64,000 bases of DNA from NCBI GenBank assembly GCA_019635485.1, contig JAHBZL010000008.1:1-64000 (forward strand). Reading direction: 5' to 3'. Of this stretch, positions 36,466 through 45,594 are shown in pieces. The stretch comes from Piscinibacter sp. Its GTDB lineage: Bacteria > Pseudomonadota > Gammaproteobacteria > Burkholderiales > Burkholderiaceae_C. The position numbers and the translations under genes were made by a program. The notes under the pieces are model-generated. The model did no database searches. It was not told the origin of the DNA and worked only from the letters and a program-made list of their open reading frames with translations. How positions within the stretch are numbered: position 1 is the first letter of the stretch; each line of letters begins with the position of its first letter.

Positions 36466-39360
36466 ATGCAGAAGACCCCCGCGCGCCAGGCGGCCGTTGC
36501 CGCCCAGCTACCCGCCCAGCCGATCAGCCAGGAAGTGCTGCTCGAGAAATACGCCAAGGACGGCGAGCGCAGCATCGCTGCCGTGCATGCCCGCGTGGCG
36601 CGCGCGCTGGCGCAGGTGGAGCCCGCGGAGCAGCGCAAGGCCTGGGAGGAGCGCTTCGCGCAGGCGCTGGCCGAGGGTTTCGTGCCGGCCGGGCGCATCC
36701 AGTCGGCGGCCGGCACGGACCTGTCGGCCACGCTGATCAACTGTTTCGTGCAGCCGGTGGGCGACTCGATCGCGCAGGACGACGAGGGCCACCCCGGCAT
36801 CTACACCGCGCTGACCGAGGCCGCCGAGACGATGCGCCGCGGCGGCGGCGTGGGCTACGACTTCTCGCGCATCCGCCCGCGCGGCGCCTGGGTCGGCAGC
36901 ACGCGCAGCAGCGCCTCCGGCCCGGTCAGCTACATGCGCGTGTTCGACCGCTCCTGCGAGACCGTCGAGAGCGCCGGCGCGCGACGTGGCGCGCAGATGG
37001 GCGTGCTGCGCTGCGACCACCCGGACATCGAGGAGTTCATCCACGCCAAGGACGACGGGGACCTGAAGAACTTCAACATCTCGGTCGGCGTGACCGATGC
37101 CTTCATGCAGGCCGTGCTGGCTGACGGCGAGGTCGAACTGGTGCACAAGGCCGAACCCGGCGCGGCGCAGAAGGCGGCCGGCGCCTACCGGCGCAGCGAA
37201 CCCGGCGGCCACGGGCCGTGGGTGTACCGCAAGCTGCGCGCGCGCGAGCTGTGGGATCAGATCATGCGGTCCACCTACGACCACGCCGAACCCGGCGTGC
37301 TGTTCCTGGACCAGATCAACCGCGACAACAACCTCGCCTACTGCGAATCGATCGCCAGCACCAACCCCTGCGGCGAGCAGCCGCTGCCGTCCTACGGCTG
37401 CTGCTGCCTCGGCTCGATCGACCTGACGCGCTTCGTGCGCCAGCCCTTCGAAGCCGACGCGGCGTTCGACGAGGCCGGCTTCGCGAAGCTCGCGAAGGTG
37501 GCGGTGCGCATGCTCGACAACGTGCTGGACGTGACCGTCTGGCCGCTGCCGCAGCAGCACGCCGAGGCGCGCAGCAAGCGCCGCGTCGGCCTCGGCTTCA
37601 CCGGGCTGGGCGATGCGCTGGTGATGCTGAACCAGCGCTACGACACGCCCGAGGCGCGCGCGCTGGCGCGCCGCATCGCCGAGGTGATGCGCGACGCGGC
37701 CTACGACGCCTCGGCCGATCTCGCCAAGGAGCGCGGCGCGTTCCCGCTCTTCAACGCCGACCTGTACCTCGCCGGCGGCACCTTTGCCTCGCGCCTGTCC
37801 GCGGCGCTGCGCGAGAAGATCCGCGCCCAGGGGCTGCGCAACTCGCACCTGCTGTCGATCGCGCCGACCGGCACGATCAGCCTCGCGTTCGCCGACAACG
37901 CGAGCAACGGCATCGAGCCGCCCTTCAGCTGGACCTACAACCGCAAGAAGCGCATGCCCGACGGCGGCTTCAAGGAGTACGCGGTCGAGGACCATGCGTG
38001 GCGCCTGTACCGCCACCTGAAGGGCGCGGACGCGCCGCTGACGCACGCCTTCGTCACCGCGCTCGAGATGAGCGCGAGCGCGCACCAGGCGATGGTCGCG
38101 GCGGTGGCGCCGTACGTGGACACCGCGATCAGCAAGACCGTCAACGTGCCGGCCGACTACCCCTACGAGGACTTCCAGCACCTCTACGTCGAAGCCTGGC
38201 AGTCCAAGCTGAAAGGCTTGGCGACCTACCGGCCGAACGCGGTGCTCGGCTCCGTGCTGAGCGTGGCGCCGACCGCGGCGCCGCTGGAAATCCCGGATGC
38301 CAACCGGCGCCTCGCGCTCGACCGGCTGCCCGCGCCGGTGCTCGCGTCGCTGCGCTGGCCCGGGCGGCCGGAGCTGCCGGCCGGCAACCCGGCCTGGACC
38401 TTCATGATCGAGCACCCGTTCGGCAGCTTCGCGCTGTTCGTCGGCGAGCTCGCGGCCGAGGGCGGCGGCGCGCCGCAGATCTTCGAGGTGTGGGTGAACG
38501 GCGCCGAGCAGCCGCGCGGCCTCGGCGCGCTGGCCAAGACGCTCTCGATGGACCTGCGCGCCAACGACCCCGCCTGGCTGGCGCTCAAGCTCGAGGCACT
38601 GGCCACGGTGGCCGAGGAGCGCTCGTTCGAGATGCCGTTCCCGCCGCACGGCGAGAAGCGGCTGTTCCCGGGCGTGGTCGCTGCCACCGCGGCGGTGATC
38701 CGCTGGCGCTGCGAGCAGCTGAAGGCGCTGCCGCGGCCGGGCCAGAAGGTCGCGACGCCGGTGATCGACGCGATGTTCAGCCGCGACGAGCCGCGCACCG
38801 GCCCCTCCGGCACGCTGGCCTGGGCGGTCGACATCGACAACCCGGGCACCGGCGAGGCCTTCACGCTGACGCTCAAGGAGGTCACGCTGCCGGCGCCGGA
38901 CGGCGGCACCGTGACGCGGCCCTGCGCCGTCGGCTTCTCGGGCAACTACCCGCGCGCGCTGGACGGGCTGGCGCGGCTGCTGTCGCTGGACATGCGCGTG
39001 ATCGACCCGGCCTGGATCGGCATGAAGCTGCGCAAGCTGCTGAACTACGCCGAGCCGCTCGGCCACTTCATGGCCTTCGTGCCGGGCCTGCCGCACGGCG
39101 AGCGCCGCCAGCAGACCTGGCCATCGACCGTGGCCTACCTGGCGCGGCTGATCATCCACCGCTACGCCATGCTCGGCGTGCTGGACGAACGCGGCTTCCC
39201 GCTGCGCGAGATGGGCGTGCTGGAGACGCCCGCCGGCGGCGCGACGGCGCCCACGCTGCAGGCCGGCGCCGTGTGCCCCGAATGCGGCAACCCGACCATG
39301 ATCCACAAGGACGGCTGCGACTTCTGCACGGCCTGCGGGTATGTGGGGACGTGCGGGTGA
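36466..39360 (+). CDS. nrdJ: adenosylcobalamin-dependent (class II) ribonucleotide reductase
   Basis: A 964-residue class II reductase, making dNDPs from NDPs without oxygen dependence using vitamin B12. Visible elements: [16 protein letters not shown], the [12 protein letters not shown] loop, [10 protein letters not shown], the finger-loop NPCGEQP with Cys302 and Glu304, [10 protein letters not shown], a TSCPD-type region duplicated in the last third ([14 protein letters not shown] and AWAVDIDN-type segments) and a zinc-ribbon tail CPECG...[11 protein letters not shown] holding the redox cysteines. The ATG at 36466 is preferred (AGGAGA eight bases before) over a GTG 39 bases upstream. I see no cobalamin riboswitch or NrdR boxes in the 243-base upstream spacer. 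Confidence 0.95.
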   Translation: MQKTPARQAAVAAQLPAQPISQEVLLEKYAKDGERSIAAVHARVARALAQVEPAEQRKAWEERFAQALAEGFVPAGRIQSAAGTDLSATLINCFVQPVGDSIAQDDEGHPGIYTALTEAAETMRRGGGVGYDFSRIRPRGAWVGSTRSSASGPVSYMRVFDRSCETVESAGARRGAQMGVLRCDHPDIEEFIHAKDDGDLKNFNISVGVTDAFMQAVLADGEVELVHKAEPGAAQKAAGAYRRSEPGGHGPWVYRKLRARELWDQIMRSTYDHAEPGVLFLDQINRDNNLAYCESIASTNPCGEQPLPSYGCCCLGSIDLTRFVRQPFEADAAFDEAGFAKLAKVAVRMLDNVLDVTVWPLPQQHAEARSKRRVGLGFTGLGDALVMLNQRYDTPEARALARRIAEVMRDAAYDASADLAKERGAFPLFNADLYLAGGTFASRLSAALREKIRAQGLRNSHLLSIAPTGTISLAFADNASNGIEPPFSWTYNRKKRMPDGGFKEYAVEDHAWRLYRHLKGADAPLTHAFVTALEMSASAHQAMVAAVAPYVDTAISKTVNVPADYPYEDFQHLYVEAWQSKLKGLATYRPNAVLGSVLSVAPTAAPLEIPDANRRLALDRLPAPVLASLRWPGRPELPAGNPAWTFMIEHPFGSFALFVGELAAEGGGAPQIFEVWVNGAEQPRGLGALAKTLSMDLRANDPAWLALKLEALATVAEERSFEMPFPPHGEKRLFPGVVAATAAVIRWRCEQLKALPRPGQKVATPVIDAMFSRDEPRTGPSGTLAWAVDIDNPGTGEAFTLTLKEVTLPAPDGGTVTRPCAVGFSGNYPRALDGLARLLSLDMRVIDPAWIGMKLRKLLNYAEPLGHFMAFVPGLPHGERRQQTWPSTVAYLARLIIHRYAMLGVLDERGFPLREMGVLETPAGGATAPTLQAGAVCPECGNPTMIHKDGCDFCTACGYVGTCG

Positions 39361-39402
39361 GGGGCGCAGGGTTGCGGCGGCTCGACCTGTTGTGGGTAGC
39401 AC

Positions 39403-39466
39403 CATAAGCTGCAAGTTCGACGGCATAAGGTGCAATCTTTGACGGCGTAATTTGCAAGTATTTGAG
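39403..39466. repeat. three tandem 21-22-bp repeats (CATAAGnTGCAA type), possible mobile-element end
   Basis: Three head-to-tail units follow nrdJ: CATAAGCTGCAAGTTCGACG (39403), CATAAGGTGCAATCTTTGAC (39424) and CGTAATTTGCAAGTATTTGA (39446), spaced 21 and 22 bases. Each has (C)ATAAnnTGCAA followed by T-rich and GACGG or TTGAG. Spaced repeats of one helical double-turn are typical binding sites at the ends of transposons with TnsB/Mu-like transposases or of tyrosine-recombinase elements. They mark the start of the accessory patch; I found no matching inverted set at its other side. Confidence 0.6.
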
Positions 39467-39505
39467 CCCCGCGTTCCCTCTAGGAACGCGGGGCTCTTTC
39501 TATTT
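39464..39505 (+). terminator. strong rho-independent terminator
   Basis: GAGCCCCGCGTTCC (39464-39477) pairs perfectly with GGAACGCGGGGCTC (39483-39496) around a 5-base loop and is followed by TTTCTATTTG. A 14-bp stem with a T-rich tail is a convincing intrinsic terminator on the plus strand. It could end nrdJ transcription about 100 bases past its stop, or belong to the inserted element, since its base overlaps the third tandem repeat. Confidence 0.85.
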
Positions 39506-39622
39506 GCACCGCGCAGATGCGGCGGCTACGTGTCAACAAGTCGCCGAGGCACGGCGACCTATGCTCAGCGCCATTCCGCCAGCGTAAGGGCGAGCAACGC
39601 CCAAGCCATACACGTGGTCTTC

Positions 39623-41416
39623 CTACTGCTGGGAGCCGTGACCGTACTTCCTGGCCCGCAAATCGAGTGCCCGCTGACCACCGTCGAGGATATCTAGAAC
39701 GGGTTGGGTGACGGCAGAGTACCGATGAGAAAGAAAGCCAGCCACCGACAGGACCCCTTTTCCGTCTACTGCCTCAAATACAGCGATGTTCTCGGGATCG
39801 CTCAAGACGACGAGGTTGGCGTTGTGTGACGTCAGAATGATCTGTCTGACCCGCTTATCGCCCACCAAGACTGGTGAGACACTTTTGGCAATGTGCCGAT
39901 TGTCGAGGTTGTCCTCCGGTTGATCGACCACCAGAGGACCATCTTTCAACTTCAGCAGAATCGGAAAGATCGCGGTGCATCGCTGACCCGCGGAAAGTTG
40001 GTCGATGGGACTGAACTGCTCGCCGGGCTTTCCGACAGCAAATCGAACGCCGAGATCGTCGTTTTCTAGGACGGTGGCCATTGCCAACAGCAGCTCGCGC
40101 TGGCCAGTCTGGATGGCCGCCTCGGCGGCCTTGATGGCGGCCTGCTGGTAGTGTCGAAGCGCGAAGCCGTAGTTGAAGGGTTCGTTGGCCAGTTTCTCGT
40201 GCGCGCGCGCCTCGTCGCGCTTGAGCAGCGCGGTCAGCCCCTCCGGCGTGTACCAACCAGCGAGCGGCTGACTCAGGTTGTCCGGCCGGCGCAGATCGCA
40301 GAACCACACGCCGCTCTTGGTGGCGAGCTGACGCAAAAAAGGCCGACCGTTCGAGGAAAAGGCGAACGGCACCTTGAAAGCCTCTCCGCCTGATCCGCTG
40401 ACGAAGGGCATTTCCAGATCGGCATGACACGTGAAGTCGCGGCTATAGCGCTTGGCTTGTTGCAAAGCGCCCGACACATCGATGTTCTTGCGTTTCGCCT
40501 CGACGACGGCGATGGGCGTCAGGCCCGCAAAGAGCACATAGTCGGCTGGACCGCTCTGCGTTGGCCACTCGGCGATGGCCAGGTGCTTGCCCTTCTGCGG
40601 GCGTGCGCCCTTGGCGTAGGTCTGCGCTGCCGTGTCCGCCGCCCAGCCGGAAAGAGTCAGTTGCTCATCGATGAGCTTGCGCGTGTCGGCCTCGCTGAGC
40701 TGCAGCGTCGCGGCGGCAGAGTTGGCGGCGTCGATCAGCTGGGTGACTGCCAGGGGGGACTGCGTGGCTGACTGTGCCTGGACCGCTTGGAGCTTGGCGG
40801 CCAACTCGGCCTTCGCGGCATCCGCCTCGGCGGCCATCGACTCCCAGAAGGCGCGATCCCGTTCGGTCTGCTGAACCTGGGCCTGGGTAGCTTGCAACGC
40901 CTGGGCCGCGTCCTGGTGCGCAACTCGGAATGCCGCCAACTCGGCGCGCAGCGACTCGAGCTCTGCCTTCAACTCGGCGCCTTCGTCGGTTGGCGCGCTA
41001 GGCGGCAAGAACGGACCAGACTTGAACGCCGGGTCCTTGAAAGTCCGGTGGAACCAGACGCTCAGCTGCCACGTGAGCCGCAGCGCAAGCAGTGCGACGC
41101 GATGGTCGCCTGCCAGCTTGTGGTTGGCGTCGTTGCCAGCCTTGCGAACCTCGTGAAAGAGGGCGCTGACCTCGCGCGGCAGGATGCCATGATCTTGGAG
41201 GCGACGCAGCAGCTCGGTCTGCTTCTCTTCCGGCCCGGCGTAGATGCCGACACGCGAGGCAGCCAGCTGCGCCAGCGCTTCGGTCAGCTGCCGAAGCTTT
41301 AGCAGGCACGTGTTCGGGTCTTCGGGGAAGTAGCGCTCCGCCAGCAGGCCCAGGCGCACGAGTTGTTCGTCGTGCGCCTTCAGATGGCCGAAGTTAGATG
41401 CGCTCGCCTCGCCCAT
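39623..41416 (-). CDS. chimeric protein: type I restriction HsdR N-terminal half fused to the C-terminal half of an SMC-like ABC ATPase
   Basis: A 597-residue intact frame made of two unrelated halves. Residues 1-448 match the HsdR start: a DUF4145-like region (FGHLKAHDEQLVRLGLLAERYF), a coiled coil, the R-subunit nuclease with PD-ExK residues (D292, E306, K308 in ADYVLFAGLTPIAVVEAK) and the helicase entry LRHYQQAAIKAAE...ELLLAMAT. In HsdR the next residues should be the Walker A GTGKT. Instead, from residue 449, an ABC-ATPase tail begins, with signature LSAGQR (474-479), Walker B LVVDQPEDNLDN (495-506) and switch H531 in TSHNAN, like TrlF-type proteins; it lacks Walker A. It is probably a deletion product without helicase or complete ATPase. 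Start: ATG 41416, matching usual HsdR starts. No hsdM or hsdS is present. Confidence 0.8.
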   Translation of the reverse strand: MGEASASNFGHLKAHDEQLVRLGLLAERYFPEDPNTCLLKLRQLTEALAQLAASRVGIYAGPEEKQTELLRRLQDHGILPREVSALFHEVRKAGNDANHKLAGDHRVALLALRLTWQLSVWFHRTFKDPAFKSGPFLPPSAPTDEGAELKAELESLRAELAAFRVAHQDAAQALQATQAQVQQTERDRAFWESMAAEADAAKAELAAKLQAVQAQSATQSPLAVTQLIDAANSAAATLQLSEADTRKLIDEQLTLSGWAADTAAQTYAKGARPQKGKHLAIAEWPTQSGPADYVLFAGLTPIAVVEAKRKNIDVSGALQQAKRYSRDFTCHADLEMPFVSGSGGEAFKVPFAFSSNGRPFLRQLATKSGVWFCDLRRPDNLSQPLAGWYTPEGLTALLKRDEARAHEKLANEPFNYGFALRHYQQAAIKAAEAAIQTGQRELLLAMATVLENDDLGVRFAVGKPGEQFSPIDQLSAGQRCTAIFPILLKLKDGPLVVDQPEDNLDNRHIAKSVSPVLVGDKRVRQIILTSHNANLVVLSDPENIAVFEAVDGKGVLSVAGFLSHRYSAVTQPVLDILDGGQRALDLRARKYGHGSQQ

Positions 41417-42002
41417 AGCCTCCCTAGGTTGCCGCCCGGTGTAATTGGAGCGGTCGATGTCGCTTCGCAGGGACTTGGAAGTGATTCTGCCGGACAGTCG
41501 AATGGTGTCGAAGATCCGCGACGCCACTGGAGTTTGCCCTAGCCAAGCCGCACGAGGATCACGTCCTCCTGGGCCGCGGCCTAGCAGAGAGTGACAGGCC
41601 CGGTCGGGCTATCGGCAAAGGAGCTGAAGATGGTTGCCGACCAACTTGTGAATGGCCCGGGCTTCGCGCAGTGCGGTGTGCCCCTCGCGGCTTTGAGTAT
41701 GCCGACGACGTATCTCAGACATCCAAGGGCAAGTGGGGCGCGGAGTACGTTGCCGACTACAAAGGCGAGCAGGTCGACATCTCACCGCACATCACGCTGG
41801 GCGCCAAACAGGCTGATACCTGCTTATCGTGCCCGCTAGCGGCATATGGCGTCTTCCGCTTGCAGGAATCGGTGAGTACATCCTCGCTAAGTGCCTGTGG
41901 TGCATGGGATCGTACTAGCGCGTTTCACGCTAGCACACAACCTGCCGGCCCAGGCGCGTGGGCGGCATCGATTCATGCCTCGCGCCTCGCGCCAGCGCAC
42001 GG
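41417..42002. other. degraded accessory segment without an intact gene
   Basis: This 586-base stretch lies between the chimeric HsdR start and the sbtA stop. It carries the short gene fragment listed separately and an inverted repeat CTAGCG/CGCTAG (41915-41920 and 41928-41933) of unclear role. Open frames here have no complete domain. Codon bias and composition look less GC-extreme than in the flanking core genes, in line with imported and eroding DNA. Confidence 0.55.
41689..41829 (+). pseudogene. fragment of a hypothetical protein gene associated with accessory islands
   Basis: In one frame the 47-residue segment beginning GFEYADDVSQTSKGKWGAEY and continuing to LGAKQADTCLS has ordinary protein composition and resembles the C-terminal part of a small hypothetical protein I recall from restriction/defence neighbourhoods. 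On both sides the frame turns into unrelated sequence (upstream continuity would need a frame change, downstream reading is low-quality), so it looks like an internal remnant. Assignment rests on memory of the pattern only. Confidence 0.4.
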
Positions 42003-42965
42003 TCACGCCAAGCGCTGCGCGACCGACGTGTACAGCGGAATGCCGACCAGGATGTTGAACGGGAATGTGAGCCCGAGCGACATTCCGAAGTACAGCGAAG
42101 GATTGGCCTCTGGAATGGCCTCGCGCACGACAGCCGGCACGGCGATGTATGAAGCGCTCGCAGCGAGCACCATCAGCAGCGTCGCGTTGCCGACCGGCAG
42201 GCCTGCGACGGCGGCGAGCGCGAAAGCCAGCGCCGCGTGCACCAAGGGTGCACAGATCGCATAGGCCAGCAGCCACGGCGAGTGCCCCTGCAAGGCGCCG
42301 AAGTTGCGCGCCGCGACGAGCCCCATGTCGAGCAGGAAGAACGCGAGCATGCCCTTGAAGAGGTCGCCGGAGAACGGCTGCATCGCCTTCTGTCCCGCGT
42401 CGCCGGTGACGAGACCAACCACCATCGCACCCAGCAGCAGCAGTTGTGCGCCGTCGGTGAACGACTCGTGCAGGACCCGGCCGATGCCGTGCGGCGTGCC
42501 CGCCGCCAACGTGCCCTCGCGCCGACGCGCCACGTTCGCCAGCACGACGGCCATCACGATCGCGGGCGATTCCATCAGCGCCATCGCCGCAGCCATGTGG
42601 CCGCCGTACGCCGTACCGCGCGTCTCCAGGTACTGCACCGCGGTGATGAAGGTGACCGCGCTCACCGAGCCGTAGGTGGCCGCCACCGCGGCGGCGTCGA
42701 AGCGCGACAGCCGCCGCACCAGCCACAGGTAGCCGATCGCCGGCACGACGACGGCAAGCGCGAGCGCGCACGCCAGGCTCACCGCCACCTCGGCCGTCAG
42801 GCCCGACTTCGCGAGCGCGAAGCCGCCCTTCAGGCCGAGAGCCATCAGCAGGTACAGGGACAGGAAGCGCGCGATCGGCGGCGGTATCTCGAGGTTCGAG
42901 CGCAGCGTGCCGGCGATGAGTCCGAAGATGAAGAACAGGATCGCGGGGTCGAGGATGTTCTGCAT
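42003..42965 (-). CDS. sbtA: SbtA-type sodium-dependent bicarbonate permease
   Basis: A 320-residue, ten-helix membrane protein of the SbtA (DUF897) family. Conserved blocks are FFIFGLIAGTLRSNLEIP, LYLLMALGLKGG, YGSVSAVTFITAVQYLE, HMAAAMALMESPAIV and ASASYIAVPAVVREAIPEANPSLY, which together form the inverted-repeat Na+/HCO3- site. SbtA was defined in cyanobacteria as a high-affinity Na+:bicarbonate symporter; proteobacterial versions often pair with CbbR-like regulators, as here. No sbtB is adjacent. Start ATG 42965 directly faces the LysR gene across 82 bases. Confidence 0.88.
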   Translation of the reverse strand: MQNILDPAILFFIFGLIAGTLRSNLEIPPPIARFLSLYLLMALGLKGGFALAKSGLTAEVAVSLACALALAVVVPAIGYLWLVRRLSRFDAAAVAATYGSVSAVTFITAVQYLETRGTAYGGHMAAAMALMESPAIVMAVVLANVARRREGTLAAGTPHGIGRVLHESFTDGAQLLLLGAMVVGLVTGDAGQKAMQPFSGDLFKGMLAFFLLDMGLVAARNFGALQGHSPWLLAYAICAPLVHAALAFALAAVAGLPVGNATLLMVLAASASYIAVPAVVREAIPEANPSLYFGMSLGLTFPFNILVGIPLYTSVAQRLA

Positions 42966-42998
42966 GTCGGGATCGATGATTGGCCCGGCCGATCATGA

Positions 42999-43033
42999 GA
43001 ACAAGTGATATGTTCCGATTGAATGCATCCAAT
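42999..43033. promoter_or_regulatory. two palindromes between sbtA and its LysR regulator
   Basis: GAACA-N7-TGTTC (42999-43015) and ATTGAATGCATCCAAT (43018-43033, 14 of 16 bases symmetric) lie side by side in the 82-base divergent spacer. Adjacent dyads containing T-N11-A-like spacing are what a LysR tetramer binds, so these are candidate recall and activation sites for the regulator at 43048. Confidence 0.55.
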
Positions 43034-43047
43034 AATCCGATGAACAA

Positions 43048-43995
43048 ATGACCCAACCCCCAGGACTGGAACGCGCTCCGCGCGCCAGCCTCGTGCAGCT
43101 GCGCAGCTTTGAGGCCGTCGTGCGGCTCGGCGGTGTCGGCCGCGCGGCGCGCGCGCTTCACCTCGCGCAGCCAACCGTGTCCACTCAGCTGAGGGAGCTG
43201 GCCACCGCGCTCGGCCTCGTGCTGTTCGAGACGCAGGGCCGCAGCCTGGTGCCGACCGAAGTCGGCAAACGGCTGGCGCAGGCGGTGCGCGCGATGGGCG
43301 CCGCCTGGCAGGGCTTCGAAGAGGACGCTGCCGCTCTGCAAGGCCTCAGGCGCGGCCGATTGCGCATCGCTGCCGTGACGACGACCGAATACTTCCTGCC
43401 CGACCTGCTGGGCCCGTTCGCGCGCAAATATCCCGGCATCGAGATCGAACTCGCGGTCGAGAACCGCGACGCTGTCGTTGCCCGCCTCGAGCGCGGCGAC
43501 GACGAGCTGGCGGCCATGATGCTGCCGCCGTCGCATCTGCCTCTGGCGCGCTGGCCCTTCCTCGAGAACCCGCTCGTCGTCATCGCGCCGGCCGGCCATC
43601 CACTGTCGGGCCGGCGCCGCCTGAAGCTGGCTGAGCTGACGGGCGAGCCGCTGCTCGCGCGTGAGGCTGGATCGGGCACGCGTGCCGCCGCTGAGCAGGC
43701 CTTCGCCGAGCAAGGCGTCGCTTGGCCGCAACGCATGGCGCTGGGGAGCAACGAAGCGGTCAAGCACGCCGTGCGGGCCGGCCTCGGACTGGCGGTGCTG
43801 TCACGCCACGCGCTGGCCCAGGACCCCGCGAACGAAGGCCTCGCCGTGCTGCCGGTGGCTGGATTTCCGCTGCGCCGCCAGTGGCATCTCGTTTGGCGTC
43901 AGGACCGGGCGCTGTCGTTGCCGGCGCGCACGCTGCTTGACGACCTGCGGGCACGACTGCGCGTGAAGGCGCGGCCTCACGGTTGGAGTCAATGA
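43048..43995 (+). CDS. LysR family regulator (CbbR/CmpR-like)
   Basis: A 315-residue LysR-type regulator: N-terminal winged HTH (about 15-75, LRSFEAVVRLGGVGRAARALHLAQPTVS) and a two-lobe co-inducer domain (about 100-300) with RIAAVTTTEYFLPDLLGPF and PLVVIAPAGHPLSG, sequence style close to CbbR/CmpR regulators of carbon fixation and bicarbonate uptake. Its divergent position next to sbtA supports control of bicarbonate transport in response to carbon status. The ATG at 43048 gives a ten-residue lead before the HTH. Confidence 0.88.
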   Translation: MTQPPGLERAPRASLVQLRSFEAVVRLGGVGRAARALHLAQPTVSTQLRELATALGLVLFETQGRSLVPTEVGKRLAQAVRAMGAAWQGFEEDAAALQGLRRGRLRIAAVTTTEYFLPDLLGPFARKYPGIEIELAVENRDAVVARLERGDDELAAMMLPPSHLPLARWPFLENPLVVIAPAGHPLSGRRRLKLAELTGEPLLAREAGSGTRAAAEQAFAEQGVAWPQRMALGSNEAVKHAVRAGLGLAVLSRHALAQDPANEGLAVLPVAGFPLRRQWHLVWRQDRALSLPARTLLDDLRARLRVKARPHGWSQ

Positions 43996-44088
43996 GCGCC
44001 AGCGGCCCGCTGACGCCGGCGGAGCGCAGCCGAGGTCGGCCGATTGGGCGCCCGTCGTGACTAGGGTTTTCACTGAGCCCCCCCTGCT

Positions 44089-44095
44089 CTTGAAA
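44089..44095 (+). promoter_or_regulatory. candidate heat-shock -35 element
   Basis: CTTGAAA matches the sigma-32 -35 consensus and lies upstream of a small gene and two Hsp20 genes. The expected CCCCATnT -10 box is not found at 13-15 bases; the spacer is occupied by the palindrome CCGGCGCCGG. The call is therefore weak and rests on gene context. Confidence 0.3.
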
Positions 44096-44164
44096 CCGGC
44101 GCCGGCAAACACAGTTGTTCGCCGTCAGCGTCATTGCCATTGACCGATTCATGAGGACTGAATC

Positions 44165-44359
44165 ATGGCCAATACAACGACCACTTCCCGCCCCGGCCCC
44201 TCCAAGCGCACGCCTCGACGGAGCATGGCGTCCATGAGCCCGGCACAGCTGCAGGCCTACCTCATCGCGCGGGAGACCCTGCGCCGATTGAGGTCCGCCC
44301 GGACGTCCCGCGTCGCCCCAGACGCGTCGCTGCGCGGGTCGGCACGGGCAACGGCCTGA
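44165..44359 (+). CDS. small basic protein upstream of Hsp20 genes
   Basis: A 64-residue frame with ATG preceded by GAGGACTGAATC. It is rich in Ser, Thr, Arg and Pro with one amphipathic helix (SPAQLQAYLIARETLRRLRSA). I do not recognise it. Position just before the hsp20 pair and a plausible ribosome site support expression, but low complexity and short length leave doubt. Confidence 0.4.
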   Translation: MANTTTTSRPGPSKRTPRRSMASMSPAQLQAYLIARETLRRLRSARTSRVAPDASLRGSARATA

Positions 44360-44496
44360 CTCGTCTCTGGTTCAGGACGCTGGCTGTGCCCTCGACGGCA
44401 CGTCCCCGCCTGGTCGCCAAGAAGGCTGAGCGCCCCCGATTGGGCGCCGCGGTGATGCCCCGGCTCGGCATCTCACCCTCGACTTGGAGGTTCAAC

Positions 44497-44949
44497 ATGT
44501 ACGAAACGATGTTCTACCGCCCCCAGGGGTTGTTCGATCAACTGAGTGCACTGCACCAGGCGCTGACCCGATCGCTGGCCGGCGATGGCATGCCTGATGC
44601 GATTCGCTCCGTCGCCGCCGGCGCCTACCCGGGCATCAACGTGGGCCGCACGGCGAAGAGCCTGGAGATCTACGCCTTCGCTCCCGGCATCGACGCGGCG
44701 TCCATTGACGTCACGGTCGAACGCGGTGTGCTCAAGATCTCCGGTGAACGCCACGCTCCGAAGCAGTCGAGCGACGCGAAGGTACAGGCCTACGCGTCCG
44801 AGCGTCCGCAGGGTCGGTTCTCGCGGGCCATCACACTGCCCGATGACGTCGACACCAGCAAGGTCGAGGCGAAGTATCGCGACGGCGTGCTGCACATCAG
44901 CATCGCAGTTTCGGAGGCCGCCCAGCCGCAGCGCATTCCCGTGCAGTAG
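44497..44949 (+). CDS. Hsp20/alpha-crystallin small heat-shock protein (first)
   Basis: A 150-residue small heat-shock protein. The alpha-crystallin domain (about 40-140) includes YPGINVGRTAKSLEIYAFAPGID, VLKISGER and the closing motif YRDGVLHISIAV (the G-V-L signature), ending with an I-P-V tail that can act as the I-x-I/V assembly tag. Such proteins bind unfolding polypeptides without ATP. The start ATG 44497 has TTGGAGG upstream. The second hsp20 follows 36 bases later, so both should be co-transcribed. Confidence 0.9.
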   Translation: MYETMFYRPQGLFDQLSALHQALTRSLAGDGMPDAIRSVAAGAYPGINVGRTAKSLEIYAFAPGIDAASIDVTVERGVLKISGERHAPKQSSDAKVQAYASERPQGRFSRAITLPDDVDTSKVEAKYRDGVLHISIAVSEAAQPQRIPVQ

Positions 44950-44985
44950 GCCCCCCGACATCAACCGACAAAGGAAGGAGCTGTC

Positions 44986-45402
44986 ATGTCCAAGACCGAA
45001 CTGGCCACGACCGAGCGCGGCCGTTCCGATGTTTCGCCGGGCGACGGCGCTGGAAATGAGTCGTCGTCGCAACGGACCGCCTTGCCCGTCGTCGACATCT
45101 TCGAGGACGCCGGCGGCATCACGCTGCTCGCCGACATGCCGGGCGTCTCGCGCGACAGCCTCGACGTCCGGTTGGACGGCGATGCGCTCGCGATCGAAGG
45201 CCAAGTCAGCATTCCCACACCGGATGGCATGCGCGCACTCTGGGCGGAGATGAACGTGCCCATGTACCGCCGCAGCTTCACCCTGAGCCGCGAACTCGAC
45301 GCCTCGCGCATCGAGGCCAATCTCAAGGACGGCGTGTTGTCGCTGCGCATCCCCAAGCAAGCTCACGCCCAGCCGCGGCGGATCAGCGTCCAGGCGGGGT
45401 GA
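44986..45402 (+). CDS. Hsp20/alpha-crystallin small heat-shock protein (second)
   Basis: A 138-residue Hsp20 with a disordered Ser/Gly-rich N-terminus (1-30) and an alpha-crystallin domain (about 33-130) containing VDIFEDAGGITLLADMPGV, FTLSRELDASRIEANLKDGVLSLRIPK and a C-terminal ISVQAG. The two proteins differ clearly, as in paired class A/B rhizobial-type Hsp20s that co-assemble. AAGGAAGGAG precedes the ATG. No terminator is obvious in the 192 bases before the convergent sugar permease end. Confidence 0.9.
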   Translation: MSKTELATTERGRSDVSPGDGAGNESSSQRTALPVVDIFEDAGGITLLADMPGVSRDSLDVRLDGDALAIEGQVSIPTPDGMRALWAEMNVPMYRRSFTLSRELDASRIEANLKDGVLSLRIPKQAHAQPRRISVQAG

Positions 45403-45594
45403 ACGGCGGTCGGAGGGCTTCGATGCGGGCCGGATGCCGACCAACGTCCGGATTCGGGGCGCGGCAATGATGGTCCGGTTGTGGCCGGGGGCGTGACTTT
45501 GCGGCTTGATGCTGCGTCGGTGCTCCTGAACAAGCCGTTGTTGCGCGAGCCGGCCCGGTTCCCCGTCTGCCGCGAACCGATGCGCGTGGCCTCG

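Noticed and set aside
41911-41933. CTAGCG/CGCTAG inverted repeat considered as the sbtA terminator
   Set aside because: Only a 6-bp core stem and no T-run on either strand.
44096-44164. Full sigma-32 promoter for the Hsp20 genes
   Set aside because: A CTTGAAA -35 is present, but no CCCCATnT-like -10 occurs at the proper distance.
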